From Maribacter aquivivus (GTDB taxonomy: Bacteria; Bacteroidota; Bacteroidia; Flavobacteriales; Flavobacteriaceae): a stretch of 64,000 nt of DNA. The DNA lies in assembly GCF_900142175.1 (NCBI RefSeq), contig NZ_FQZX01000002.1, positions 291,317 to 355,316 on the forward strand, in the 5' to 3' direction. The notes beneath the pieces were generated by a model. It searched no databases, was not told the origin of the DNA, and worked only from the letters and a program-made list of their open reading frames with translations. The position numbers and the translations under genes were made by a program. Of this stretch, positions 24,861-33,803 are shown piece after piece. Each line of letters opens with the position of its first letter. The first letter of the stretch is position 1.

Positions 24861-24887
24861 CAAAGATATAGAAAATGAACGTTCATT
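24861..24887 (-). promoter_or_regulatory. TetR operator and promoter
   Basis: A perfect palindrome AATGAACGTTCATT occupies 24874-24887. On the minus strand the -7 element TATCTTTG is at 24861-24868, six bases away, so a bound repressor would cover the -7/-33 spacer. The half-site TGAAC/GTTCA is of the AcrR type. Confidence 0.85.
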
Positions 24888-25088
24888 CTTTTTTATTAAC
24901 AGAACTTTAATTTGAAAGGAAGAAATAGTAGTTAAAAAAGAATAATATCCTTATAAAATCTAAGAACATTCTGCAGACATGGTATTTCTTATTTCTATAA
25001 CTTTAAAGAATAGTAAAAAGGTAGTTCCTAAGTCCTTTTCAATTTTATAATGAATCTCTTAATTTGTTATTCTAAATAACTATACTAA

Positions 25089-26303
25089 ATGTATAAAATT
25101 CTATCGTTAGATGGCGGCGGAAGCTGGGCTATTATTCAACTACTTACGCTTAAAGATAGATATGGTAATATAGAAGGTCGCGAGATATTGAAAAAATTTG
25201 ACCTTGTTATTGCCAATTCTGGCGGAAGTATTGTTTTAGCGGCTCTTGCAGAAAATTATACTTTAGATAAGGCTATTTCTCTTTTTAAAGAAAAGCAAAA
25301 TAGAGAGCAAATTTTTCATAAGAACTCTTTTAAAGATCGTTATTTTCCTGTGGATTATTTGGGACTTTTTAATGCAGGATTTGGACCAAAATATAGTGCT
25401 ACCAAAAAAAAGGAAGCTTTTGAAAATCTATTTCCAGAGATTGATAAAATTCAGATGGATGAGCTGCCAACTCTTATTGGCAAAGAATCACTAAAAATTG
25501 TAGTTGCAACATATGATGCGTTAAATAACAGAGCCAAATTCTTTAAATCGTTTTCAACAAATCCTAATGAGTATGATTCTGTTAAACTTACCCAAGCTAT
25601 AAACGGATCATCTAACGCTCCCGTTCAATATTTCGATTTTCCAGCGCGATTTAAAGCGAAACAAAGTGAAATATATTATGAGTTATGGGATGGCGCCTTA
25701 GGCGGATTCAACAACCCTATTTTAGCCGGAATCATAGAGGCTTATAAACTAGGAGTAGACTTAAAAACCATTCAAATTATATCTCTTGGAACAAGTAATT
25801 CGTTAATGTCATTAGATGCGAAGAAAAACTTTTGGGATTGGAAACAGATTGCATTAATTTTTAGAAGAAAGAAATTTGCTTTCTCTAAATGGAAACCGCA
25901 ATTCAATTTCTTTAAAGAAACGGTTCTTCATCAAGCAAAAACTATTTTATACCAACCACCAGATACTGCCAACTATATTGCCATGATGTTTTTGCAGGTA
26001 GCTACGGGTAAATTACTTAACGAGCAAATTATACGCCTATCGCCATTAATTCATTATGACGAACAAACTGATGAATCAATAACACCACTAGTTCAAGAGT
26101 TGTACAAGTTAGATATGGACCTCACTAAAGATGAAGAAATTAATACATTGATTAAATGTTTTGATGCTTGGAAAAGCGGGAAGTTGTACAATCAGCCTAT
26201 AGAGTTTAAAGTGGAGCGTAATAATGATTTATCGCTTATTAAAGGGGATAAATGGTACCATGATGGCATGGATAGGTGGAAGAGTTGGGAAAATATTGAA
26301 TAA
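25089..26303 (+). CDS. Patatin-like phospholipase family protein
   Basis: The 404-residue protein starts directly with a patatin core: DGGGSWAI oxyanion loop (residues 8-15), nucleophile Ser44 in ANSGGS, and catalytic Asp201 in LWDGALGG. The G of the usual GxSxG is Ala here, and the usual basic residue after the glycines is Trp. The C-terminal 190 residues are less conserved and end with a run of Trp-rich segments (GDKWYHDGMDRWKSW). It is a larger, calcium-independent phospholipase-type protein than the one at 19186. A decayed copy of its 3' third lies at 27101-27431. Confidence 0.85.
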   Translation: MYKILSLDGGGSWAIIQLLTLKDRYGNIEGREILKKFDLVIANSGGSIVLAALAENYTLDKAISLFKEKQNREQIFHKNSFKDRYFPVDYLGLFNAGFGPKYSATKKKEAFENLFPEIDKIQMDELPTLIGKESLKIVVATYDALNNRAKFFKSFSTNPNEYDSVKLTQAINGSSNAPVQYFDFPARFKAKQSEIYYELWDGALGGFNNPILAGIIEAYKLGVDLKTIQIISLGTSNSLMSLDAKKNFWDWKQIALIFRRKKFAFSKWKPQFNFFKETVLHQAKTILYQPPDTANYIAMMFLQVATGKLLNEQIIRLSPLIHYDEQTDESITPLVQELYKLDMDLTKDEEINTLIKCFDAWKSGKLYNQPIEFKVERNNDLSLIKGDKWYHDGMDRWKSWENIE

Positions 26304-26423
26304 TCTCCACATTAAAAATTCTCTACTTAGAACTGATATTCTTTATAAATATTCAGCTTTGCTATCGTAATAAAGTTTATCAATGCTTTTACCTATTTTT
26401 GAGAAACTAGATAACTCAACACC

Positions 26424-26996
26424 ATGACACTAAAACAACAACTCTACATCATTACTTTTTTGTTTACATTACCACTTATAGCTCAAGAAAGTAGCCCTTC
26501 TGAAGTATTTTGGAACACTTTAAAATCTCATTGCGGTAAGGCATACGAAGGTAGTTTGGCTTTACCTGAAGAAGATGAAAGTTTTGGAGGCAAAAAACTT
26601 GTAATGCATGTTAGAGCCTGCAGTGATAACGAAATTAAGATTCCGTTTTATGTGGGTGACGATAAATCTAGAACATGGGTAATAAATAATGATAATGGCA
26701 TTCTTACTTTAAAGCATGACCATAGACATGAAGATGGTACTGAAGATGATGTAAATTTTTACGGCGGTACGGCTAGTAATGCGGGTAAAGAAGATATTCA
26801 GTTTTTCCCTGCTGATGTTGCTACTCAAAAAATGATACCTGGTGCTGCTACCAATGTTTGGTGGATAACCATTGACGATACTACTTTCACATATAATCTA
26901 AGAAGATTAGGTACTGATCGCGTCTTTAAAGTAGTAATGGATATCACTAAGCCAATTACTGAACCAGAAGCTCCATGGGGTTGGATAGACAAGTAA
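26424..26996 (+). CDS. Secreted protein of unknown function
   Basis: The 190-residue protein has a signal peptide ending PLIAQ, then VFWNTLKSHCGKAYEGSL, a conserved opening I recall from secreted Bacteroidota proteins annotated as hypothetical. Further features are VRACSDNEIKIPFYVGDDKSRTW, LTLKHDHRHEDGTED with clustered His and acidic residues, and a C-terminal PEAPWGWIDK. Two cysteines (around residues 38 and 69) could form a disulfide. It lies between the intact patatin gene and its decayed copy, so the duplication event may have spanned it. Function not assigned. Confidence 0.75.
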   Translation: MTLKQQLYIITFLFTLPLIAQESSPSEVFWNTLKSHCGKAYEGSLALPEEDESFGGKKLVMHVRACSDNEIKIPFYVGDDKSRTWVINNDNGILTLKHDHRHEDGTEDDVNFYGGTASNAGKEDIQFFPADVATQKMIPGAATNVWWITIDDTTFTYNLRRLGTDRVFKVVMDITKPITEPEAPWGWIDK

Positions 26997-27100
26997 TATT
27001 GAATAACTACATAATATATTATTAGTTATTTCACTGTTTTTCAGTGAGTCTATCACCTTTAGCTATTTTATATCACTAATAATCATATTGATGTTACTAC

Positions 27101-27431
27101 CAAATACATTGCTATGATGTTTTTGCAAGTAGCTTCTAGGAAATTACTTACCTAGTAAATTATAATCTTAACGCCTTTAATTCAAATTGATGAACAAACT
27201 GATGAATCAACAATTCCTTTGGTTCATCAGTTTGTATAAGTTAGCTATGGACCTCATTAAAGTTGAAGGAATTTAAACATTGATTAAATATTTCGATGTC
27301 TGGAAAGCGGGACATTTATATAATTAGCCTATAGAGCTCAAGTAGAAAGCTTTAATGATTTATCGCTAATTAAAGGGGATATATGGTACAAAGAAGTAGT
27401 GAATAGGTGGAGAAGCTGGCAGAAAAAATAA
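27101..27431 (+). pseudogene. Decayed duplicate of the patatin gene 3' end
   Basis: From about 27101 the DNA follows the intact gene's 25970-26303 region closely: it keeps the equivalents of IAMMFLQVA, EQTDES, MDL, FDAWKSG, the NDLS..IKGD stretch and the terminal W..SW. It contains several in-frame stops (for example TAG near 27150, TAA near 27275) and small indels. It ends with TAA at 27429-27431, matching the end of the intact gene. Only the 3' third is present. This looks like a remnant of an ancestral tandem duplication. Confidence 0.85.
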
Positions 27432-27549
27432 AGTCAATTTATTTTATTCTACGCATTGTTACTATGCTTTTTTTATGTTAAATTTAACAAAATATAAACA
27501 TTATCTTTAAACCAGAACATAAATATTTAACACTAAACACTATATTAAT

Positions 27550-28590
27550 ATGAAGAACACGATTAAAAAAACGGGCAAAATTTTAGCCTTAGGTTGTACA
27601 TTTGGCGCAATGCTATTTACTTCTTGTACCGAAGATAAATTGGCATCTGATGTAGAAGAAACACAAGAAGTGAAATCTTTAGAAATCAAATTAAAAGCGC
27701 CCACCAATACACCAATTATTATAGATGATCTTGGCGTTACTAATTCACAAACAGAAAAATCTAGTAATGCCACTAAAGGTCGATACAATATTACCTTAAA
27801 GTATTTACTACCACCTACAGAAAGACAAGTGGAAGTATTTGAAGCTGCAGCGGCACGATGGGAGCGTATTATTATTAAAGATGTACCAGATGTTAGTGGT
27901 CCTATACCTTCTGCTTTTGAAGGTTTTCCAGATATTGATACTATTGATGATTTGGTTATAGAAGTTGCTTTAGCACCAATTGACGGACCAGGTGGTATTT
28001 TAGGACAGGCAGGTCCGCAGTTCGTAAGAACCGAAGATTTTCTATCATTAACAGGAGTAATGTTCTTTGATGTTGAAGATTTAGATTTTCTGGAAGAAAT
28101 TGATTTGTTCGAAGAAGTAATCGTTCATGAAATGGGTCACGTTTTAGGCGTAGGTACTCTTTGGAATACAGCTCCTTTCGGATTTGATAGAACCCTAAGA
28201 GCAGGTCCTGATAGCAACCCATACTTTACAGGTAAAAATGCCAATGTATTTTGGAATGCTGAAGGTGGAACTAATGAATTACCTATTGAGAACATGGGTG
28301 GTCCTGGTACTGCTTTAGGTCACTGGAGAGAAGCTACTCTAAATAATGAACTAATGACAGGATTCTTAAATCTTGGAGAAAACCCATTAAGTAGAATAAC
28401 TGCTGGATCAATGAGAGACCTTGGTTACGGTTCTGCTTCTGTTGGCGAGTCTTATGACTTACCACGTGGTACAGAAGGTGTTGATATTAATGATCTTGGT
28501 GATTTTGGCACTGCTGAAAATCAAGGTTTAAATATTGCTAAAATGGAAGTTTTACTTGGAGTTAGAGGTTTTGTAAATGCTAAAAAATAA
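27550..28590 (+). CDS. Leishmanolysin-like zinc metalloprotease lipoprotein (M8-type)
   Basis: The 346-residue protein has a lipoprotein signal (LFTSC, lipidated Cys at about residue 26). The zinc site is clear: HEMGH with His193, Glu194 and His197, followed by VLGVGTLW, then a third His at about 258 in GTALGHWREATL and the ELMTG segment that serves as Met-turn in M8 enzymes. FDVEDLDFLE precedes the active helix. It is expected to be surface- or periplasm-anchored and to cleave proteins outside the cytoplasm. It is monocistronic, with a strong terminator at 28638. Confidence 0.88.
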   Translation: MKNTIKKTGKILALGCTFGAMLFTSCTEDKLASDVEETQEVKSLEIKLKAPTNTPIIIDDLGVTNSQTEKSSNATKGRYNITLKYLLPPTERQVEVFEAAAARWERIIIKDVPDVSGPIPSAFEGFPDIDTIDDLVIEVALAPIDGPGGILGQAGPQFVRTEDFLSLTGVMFFDVEDLDFLEEIDLFEEVIVHEMGHVLGVGTLWNTAPFGFDRTLRAGPDSNPYFTGKNANVFWNAEGGTNELPIENMGGPGTALGHWREATLNNELMTGFLNLGENPLSRITAGSMRDLGYGSASVGESYDLPRGTEGVDINDLGDFGTAENQGLNIAKMEVLLGVRGFVNAKK

Positions 28591-28637
28591 TACCTAAGTA
28601 TTTTAGCTTCTTACTAACATACAATCATTACTACTAT

Positions 28638-28671
28638 AAAGCTTGCATCAAAGAAATTTGTTGCAAGCTTT
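28638..28671 (+). terminator. Intrinsic terminator after metalloprotease gene
   Basis: AAAGCTTGCA (28638-28647) pairs with TGCAAGCTTT (28662-28671), followed by a T-run. Confidence 0.88.
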
Positions 28672-28772
28672 TTTTTATTTAATCCTGATTAATACTCATT
28701 ACTCTGCAATCTTCCAAATCACTTTAATTGTAACCTTTAGCCTTTAATACCCTCGCCTAGTAAAACTGTAGC

Positions 28773-28780
28773 TATCTTTG
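28773..28780 (+). promoter_or_regulatory. -7 promoter element for DEAD-box helicase gene
   Basis: TATCTTTG matches TAnnTTTG and lies 14 bases before the ATG at 28795, giving a very short leader. Confidence 0.6.
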
Positions 28781-28794
28781 CCAAAAATAATTTT

Positions 28795-30129
28795 ATGTCA
28801 AGGCAGTTTTCAGATTTAGGAATCAATAAAGAAATTCTACAAAGTTTAGAAGAGTTACAAATTACTGTTCCTACAGATATACAACTAAAAAGCATTCCTG
28901 TTGTCTTAAAGAAAAAAGATGACCTTGTTGCATTAGCAAAAACAGGTACGGGTAAAACCGCTGCTTTTGGCTTGCCATTACTACAGATAATAAATACAGA
29001 AAACACAGCCGTACAGGCCGTTATTTTAGCGCCAACAAGAGAATTGGCCCAGCAGATACATGAGAACCTAATTTCGTATGCGAAACATAGTCCGGCGATA
29101 TCTATAGCAGCGGTATGTGGTGGTATACCTATAAAACCTCAAATAGAACGTTTAAAAACGGCAACGCATATTATTGTTGCTACACCTGGTCGATTAGTCG
29201 ATTTGGTAAAACGTGAAGCTATAGACATTAAAAATTTAAAATACCTGGTTTTAGACGAAGCGGATGAAATGGTGACTGCTTTGAAAGAAGATTTGGATAC
29301 CATAATCGAAGGCATTCCAAAATCTCGCCGTACGTTATTATTCACTGCTACCATGTCTGGCGCAATAAAACAGCTAGTTCAAAATTACATGTCTAAAAAT
29401 GTAGTTCATGTTGAGGCTGATATGTCAACACTTGGTCACCAAGGTATTGATCATAAATATGTAGTAGTAGAGCCTATTGAAAAATTAGATGTGCTTATGC
29501 ATTTCTTGAATACCAAAGAAGGGCAGCAAGGTATTATTTTCTGTAAAACAAAAGCAGCAGTCAACAAATTAGCAAAAAACTTAGCTATCAATAAATTTTC
29601 ATCTGGTGCTTTACACGGTAGTTTATCTCAAGGTATTCGTGATCGTATAATGGGTCAGTTTAGAGATGGACATATAGATATATTGGTGGCTACAGATTTG
29701 GCAGCTCGTGGTATTGATGTAAAAGAACTGGGGTACGTAGTTAATTATCATTTACCTGATACTTATGATGCCTATGTTCACCGAAGCGGTAGAACTGCTA
29801 GAGCAGGAGAGAAGGGACTTTCATTAACCATTCTACAAAAAGAGGAAGTAGCCGAAGTATTTGATTTTGAAAAGGAATTAGGTATTTCTTTCTCGAAATA
29901 CCAAAAGGCAGATGCACAGAGTATAGAAGAGAACAACACATTGCTTTGGGCTAAAAAAATCTTTAAAACTAAACCTAATCGTGAAGTATCTGAAGAATTT
30001 AAAACTAAGGTAAGAACGATATTTCATCACTTGACCAAAGAAGAATTGGTAGAGAAAATATTAGCGAATTACCTAGCTCAAAATGCCAGTTTAAATATTA
30101 AACCAGAGGAACCGAAAAAGAAGAAATAA
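28795..30129 (+). CDS. DEAD-box ATP-dependent RNA helicase
   Basis: The 444-residue protein has the full motif set: Q motif (ITVPTDIQLKSIPVVL), Walker A AKTGTGKT, PTRELAQQ, TPGRLVDL, the DEAD box in VLDEADEM, SAT-like FTATMS, and in RecA2 IIFCKTKAAVNKLA, ATDLAARGIDV and HRSGRTARAG. A basic C-terminal extension (residues 375-444, ending PEEPKKKK) probably binds RNA. It acts in rRNA or mRNA remodelling in the cytoplasm. Compared with DbpA/CsdA/RhlE the tail is short and not distinctive, so no subfamily symbol is given. Confidence 0.93.
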   Translation: MSRQFSDLGINKEILQSLEELQITVPTDIQLKSIPVVLKKKDDLVALAKTGTGKTAAFGLPLLQIINTENTAVQAVILAPTRELAQQIHENLISYAKHSPAISIAAVCGGIPIKPQIERLKTATHIIVATPGRLVDLVKREAIDIKNLKYLVLDEADEMVTALKEDLDTIIEGIPKSRRTLLFTATMSGAIKQLVQNYMSKNVVHVEADMSTLGHQGIDHKYVVVEPIEKLDVLMHFLNTKEGQQGIIFCKTKAAVNKLAKNLAINKFSSGALHGSLSQGIRDRIMGQFRDGHIDILVATDLAARGIDVKELGYVVNYHLPDTYDAYVHRSGRTARAGEKGLSLTILQKEEVAEVFDFEKELGISFSKYQKADAQSIEENNTLLWAKKIFKTKPNREVSEEFKTKVRTIFHHLTKEELVEKILANYLAQNASLNIKPEEPKKKK

Positions 30130-30177
30130 TTATAAAAATCACTAGTAATCGTTATTGTTAACGACTTTTTACAGCAT

Positions 30178-30208
30178 AAAAAAGCCGACTTATTAAGTCG
30201 GCTTTTTT
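30178..30208. terminator. Bidirectional terminator between helicase and sigma-factor genes
   Basis: AAAAAAGCCGACTT (30178-30191) and AAGTCGGCTTTTTT (30195-30208) form a 14-base stem with a three-base loop. A-run and T-run flank it, serving both converging genes. Confidence 0.95.
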
Positions 30209-30233
30209 ATTTGATATATGGAAAGTTAGAGGT

Positions 30234-31094
30234 CTACAAATATGCTTTTAGCATTTCGTTTTGAGACTTGTTACGCAATTTACGTACAGCCTTTTCTCTA
30301 AGTTGTCTTACTCTTTCTCTGGTTAAGTCAAAAAGTTCTCCAATTTCACTTAAACTTTTAGGGTGACTTTCACCAATGCCATAATACAGCTTAATTATTT
30401 CGCTTTCTCTACTAGGCAATGTATTTAATGCTTGATTAAGATCAGTTTTAAGTGAATCCATCATCATACCTGCATCTGGTCTGTTTGCATCCTTAGAACT
30501 TACTACATCATATAAATTAGATGATTCTCCTTCTTGAAAAGGTGCATCCATTGATAAATGTTTGCCCGAGTTTTTTAATGCAAGCTTTACCTGCGTACTA
30601 CTCATATCCAATTCTCTAGCTATTTCAGTAGTACTTGGTGGTCTTTGTAGAGATTGTTCCAAAGTAGAATACACCTTTTTGATTTTACTGATTTCACCAA
30701 TTTTGTTCAATGGAATACGTACCATTCTAGATTGCTCAGAGATTGATGATAATATTGATTGTCTAATCCACCAAACAGCATAAGATATAAACTTGAAACC
30801 TCTGGTTTCGTCAAAACGTTTTGCCGCTTTTACCAAACCAATATTTCCTTCGTTGATTAAATCTGAAAGTCGTAATCCGCTACCTTGATATTGTTTTGCT
30901 GTAGAAACTACAAAACGTAGGTTAGCGTTTACTAAGGTATTTAGGGCATTTTGATCTCCTTCACGTATTTTTCTAGTCAGCTCCACTTCTTCATCTGCGG
31001 TAATCAAATCAATCTTTGATATTTCTTGAAAGTACTTTTCTAATGATTTAGTGTCTCTGTTTGTAATTTGCTTAGTGATCTTCAGTTGCCTCAT
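30234..31094 (-). CDS. rpoD: Primary RNA polymerase sigma factor (RpoD/SigA)
   Basis: The 286-residue protein matches the short primary sigma of Bacteroidota. It has region 1.2 (KYFQEISKIDLITADEEVEL), region 2 with NLRFVVSTAKQYQGSGLRLSDLINEGNIGLVKAAKRFDETRGFKFISYAVWWIRQSI, region 3 (NKIGEISKIKKVYSTLEQ) and region 4 with LDLTRERVRQLREKAVRKLR-type HTH. It lacks the long region 1.1 of E. coli RpoD. This sigma recognises the TTG/TAnnTTTG promoters found through the window. The gene is monocistronic with a 238-base AT-rich upstream region (31095-31332) in which I see no clear promoter match. Confidence 0.95.
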   Translation of the reverse strand: MRQLKITKQITNRDTKSLEKYFQEISKIDLITADEEVELTRKIREGDQNALNTLVNANLRFVVSTAKQYQGSGLRLSDLINEGNIGLVKAAKRFDETRGFKFISYAVWWIRQSILSSISEQSRMVRIPLNKIGEISKIKKVYSTLEQSLQRPPSTTEIARELDMSSTQVKLALKNSGKHLSMDAPFQEGESSNLYDVVSSKDANRPDAGMMMDSLKTDLNQALNTLPSRESEIIKLYYGIGESHPKSLSEIGELFDLTRERVRQLREKAVRKLRNKSQNEMLKAYL

Positions 31095-31332
31095 ATATTG
31101 TCTTTGTTTTTATCGTTGTTATAATGTAAACTATTTTTTAATGAAATCCTAATGAAATCAAGTATTTGCTGTAATTATTTTAATGAATTTTTAAAATCGT
31201 TTAATTAAATATAATATTTTATAGTAATTTGATGTTATTTTATCAAATCTCTAATATGTAGACAATAGTTATCCCTAGAAATCACTCCTTTAGAAAAAAT
31301 CTCAAAATTCGAACTAACCATAACAAACCAAA

Positions 31333-32688
31333 ATGAGAACAACCATCACATTCATTATCTTTCTTTTCTCTTCCACTTTTCTTTTTGCGCAAACTCCTGT
31401 ACAATCCTATTTTGAATGGACAAACTTGCCATTCACAAAAGAAGAGTTAAGTGAACGTCGAGATAACTTAATGAGTATTTTAGAAGAGCAAGGCAAATCA
31501 GGAGTAATAGTTATACCTGCTAATGACGGATTTTCGTTCGGTGAAACGTTTAGACAGGCAGATGATTTTTATTACTTCACCGGTTTAGAATTACCAAATG
31601 CCATTTTAGTAATGAATGTTGCCAACCATTCGGTAACTATATATACTCCTGAACGAGATTTACGTTTTGAAAATGGTTCTAGGGTAAATGATTTTCCGGG
31701 TAGACCTTTATTGAACGATAAGAACATTACTGAAAAAACCGGAGTAATCCTCGCATCTATTGATGACTTTAAAGCTTTAATGGATACTGAAAGTAAAAAG
31801 GAAAATACGGTTTTAATTAATAATGGGCGACAAGGTGACATTGCGTATGCATCTGACGCATATATAGCTACCTATACTCCAGTACAAGTTTTGTTACAAG
31901 CCCTGAGCAATAAACATCCCAAACTGAAGCATGAAAATATATACGAGGCAGTTGCCAATGTACGTATGATTAAATCTGAAGCTGAAATTGAAATTATACG
32001 TAAGGCTGCTACAATAACAGTAAATGGTATTAAGCAATGTGCTACAAAGATAAAACCTGGTGTAGATGAGCGTTATTTAGAAGGTATTCTTGAAGGCGAT
32101 TTTAAAATAAACGGATCTCAACGCTTAGCTTTTGGTTCCATCATTAAATCTGGACCTAATTCTCATTGGCCATGGCGAATATTAGCAACCCACTATAACC
32201 GTAGAAATAGAGTTATGGAAAATGGAGACTTAGTTATTTTTGATGTCGGTTGTGAGTATGAGCAGTATGTTAGTGATATCGGTAGAACCTTTCCCGTATC
32301 TGGTAAATTTACCGATAGACAGAAAGAGATTCTTGTCATGGAAACTAAAATAGCCGATGAAATAATTAAGTTTCTAAAACCCGGTATTACATTTAAAGAG
32401 ATACAAACGCTTACTAATAGCATTATTCCTGCTGATGCAAAAAAGTATATGCAAGTAGGTTTATTCTTTGGTCATCATTTAGGTCTCTCTACCGGAGATC
32501 CTAATATATCTACCGCAGAATTAAAACCAGGTATGGTTTTTACAGTTGAGCCATGGTATTATAATCATGATGAAAACATATCAGTTTTTACTGAAGATAT
32601 GATTCTTATCACTGAAGATGGCTGTGAGGTATTAAGTGCCGATTTGCCTAGAACTCCAGAAGATTTAGAGAGATTGATAAAGGGCTAG
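31333..32688 (+). CDS. Secreted M24-family aminopeptidase P (Xaa-Pro aminopeptidase)
   Basis: The 451-residue protein has a signal peptide ending FLFAQ, an N-terminal creatinase-like domain (about 30-205) and a pita-bread M24 domain. The metal ligands appear in order: Asp in VIFDVGCEYEQY, Asp in YVSDIGRTFP, His in FFGHHLGLSTGD, Glu in FTVEPWYY and Glu in FTEDMILITEDG. It should remove N-terminal residues preceding proline from peptides in the periplasm. It stands alone. Typical aminopeptidases P are cytoplasmic, but secreted forms are common in this phylum. Confidence 0.92.
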   Translation: MRTTITFIIFLFSSTFLFAQTPVQSYFEWTNLPFTKEELSERRDNLMSILEEQGKSGVIVIPANDGFSFGETFRQADDFYYFTGLELPNAILVMNVANHSVTIYTPERDLRFENGSRVNDFPGRPLLNDKNITEKTGVILASIDDFKALMDTESKKENTVLINNGRQGDIAYASDAYIATYTPVQVLLQALSNKHPKLKHENIYEAVANVRMIKSEAEIEIIRKAATITVNGIKQCATKIKPGVDERYLEGILEGDFKINGSQRLAFGSIIKSGPNSHWPWRILATHYNRRNRVMENGDLVIFDVGCEYEQYVSDIGRTFPVSGKFTDRQKEILVMETKIADEIIKFLKPGITFKEIQTLTNSIIPADAKKYMQVGLFFGHHLGLSTGDPNISTAELKPGMVFTVEPWYYNHDENISVFTEDMILITEDGCEVLSADLPRTPEDLERLIKG

Positions 32689-32733
32689 ATATCTATTTAT
32701 TAACGTTTAGAATACTATTAACGGACGTAATAA

Positions 32734-33576
32734 CTAACTATACAAGGTATTGTCATGCGATATTACATGCTTTTTCACCTTGTTCTGAAACTCTTGCGGA
32801 GTTTGTTCTGCGTGTTGTTTAAAAAAGCGACTAAAATAGGAATGATCTTTAAAGTCTAGGTTATAAGCAATTTCCTTTATTGTACTCTCACTATGTATAA
32901 TCTGTCTTTTAGCCTCTAAAATTAATCGGTCATGAATTAATTGTACTCCGGTCTTATCTAGTTTTTCTTTCAATATCTGATTCAATCGTTTTGCGCTAAT
33001 ACCCAATTGCTCTGCATAGAATTTGGCATTACGCTCTTCTTTATAATTGTTTTCAAGCAAAAGCATAAACTCATAAACGCGCTTTTCATTTATATCTTGA
33101 AGGGTAAAATGTTGTTCTTTTAAATGTATCAACTTTAATAGAAAGACTTTCAAAAGTGCTTTGACCATAATTAAGTTAACAGTCTCTTTATTGTAGTCAT
33201 CCTTCAATAATTGTAAAACGGTCGCCAATCCTTTACTGGTTTCTTCATTCACCTGTAAACAAGAAAACTCTCCTTGAATATTAAATATTCTAAAAACATC
33301 TAACAAAAACTCTTTTAAATCGCCTTCTAATAATTCTTGCTTAAAGGAAATAAGCACGCCGTTTTTACCTGCTTTGTTCAATTGATGAACTCTGTGTGGC
33401 GGAATCAAATAGATCCAATCTCCTTTTAAGGTTTGAAAATCATGTTGTGGCTCATGAAGTGCATCCTCATTAACCAACCAAACGATTTCATAGAAATCTC
33501 TTCTCGCAGGGTCATTTAAATAGGATGGAGGACAGTTTCCTAAATCTTTAATGTATAAAACTTGATCACTCAGCAT
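32734..33576 (-). CDS. AraC-family transcriptional regulator, probable controller of hxlBA
   Basis: The 280-residue protein has an N-terminal cupin-like arm (WIYLIPPHRVHQLNKAG near residues 50-66) and a C-terminal double HTH (NAKFYAEQLGISAKRLNQILKE and STIKEIAYNLDFKDHSYFSRFFKQHAEQTPQEF). It is divergent from hxlB, and the 227-base space between them carries ATTGTA repeats 21 bases apart next to the hxlB promoter. This makes it the probable activator of the formaldehyde-fixation genes. The inducing ligand is not known; formaldehyde itself or a hexulose phosphate are possibilities. Confidence 0.9.
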   Translation of the reverse strand: MLSDQVLYIKDLGNCPPSYLNDPARRDFYEIVWLVNEDALHEPQHDFQTLKGDWIYLIPPHRVHQLNKAGKNGVLISFKQELLEGDLKEFLLDVFRIFNIQGEFSCLQVNEETSKGLATVLQLLKDDYNKETVNLIMVKALLKVFLLKLIHLKEQHFTLQDINEKRVYEFMLLLENNYKEERNAKFYAEQLGISAKRLNQILKEKLDKTGVQLIHDRLILEAKRQIIHSESTIKEIAYNLDFKDHSYFSRFFKQHAEQTPQEFQNKVKKHVISHDNTLYS

Positions 33577-33654
33577 AATTCAATTTTTTTTAGCACTTCA
33601 ATAGTCATTTTCAATAAGTAATTATTACATGTTATAATTCAGTCATTTCCAAAA

Positions 33655-33763
33655 TGTACCACAAAAATAGAAAATAATACCAATGATATTTGTGTTATGG
33701 GCAGATTGTACCACACATCTATCAAATTGTATAAGTATTAGGATAAGTACGGCTATAACTTTG
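33655..33763 (+). promoter_or_regulatory. hxlBA promoter with AraC-type direct repeats
   Basis: The -7 element TAACTTTG is at 33756-33763 with no TTG at the -33 position. ATTGTA occurs at 33705-33710 and 33726-33731, exactly 21 bases apart. TGTACCACA occurs twice, at 33655-33663 and 33707-33715, 52 bases (five helical turns) apart, which would suit a looping or upstream site near the regulator's own promoter. Confidence 0.7.
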
Positions 33764-33803
33764 TACTCGAATTAATGAAGCAGTAAAAAATTACACAGTA
33801 ATT

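Noticed and set aside
25089..26303. Patatin as a CBASS-type defence effector
   Set aside because: No cyclic-nucleotide synthase, Cap2/Cap3, TIR or reverse-transcriptase gene lies near it. The neighbours are a small secreted protein and a decayed copy of itself.
27101..27431. Insertion-sequence remnant between the small secreted protein and the metalloprotease
   Set aside because: The segment aligns with the 3' end of the adjacent patatin gene and carries no terminal inverted repeats or transposase motifs.
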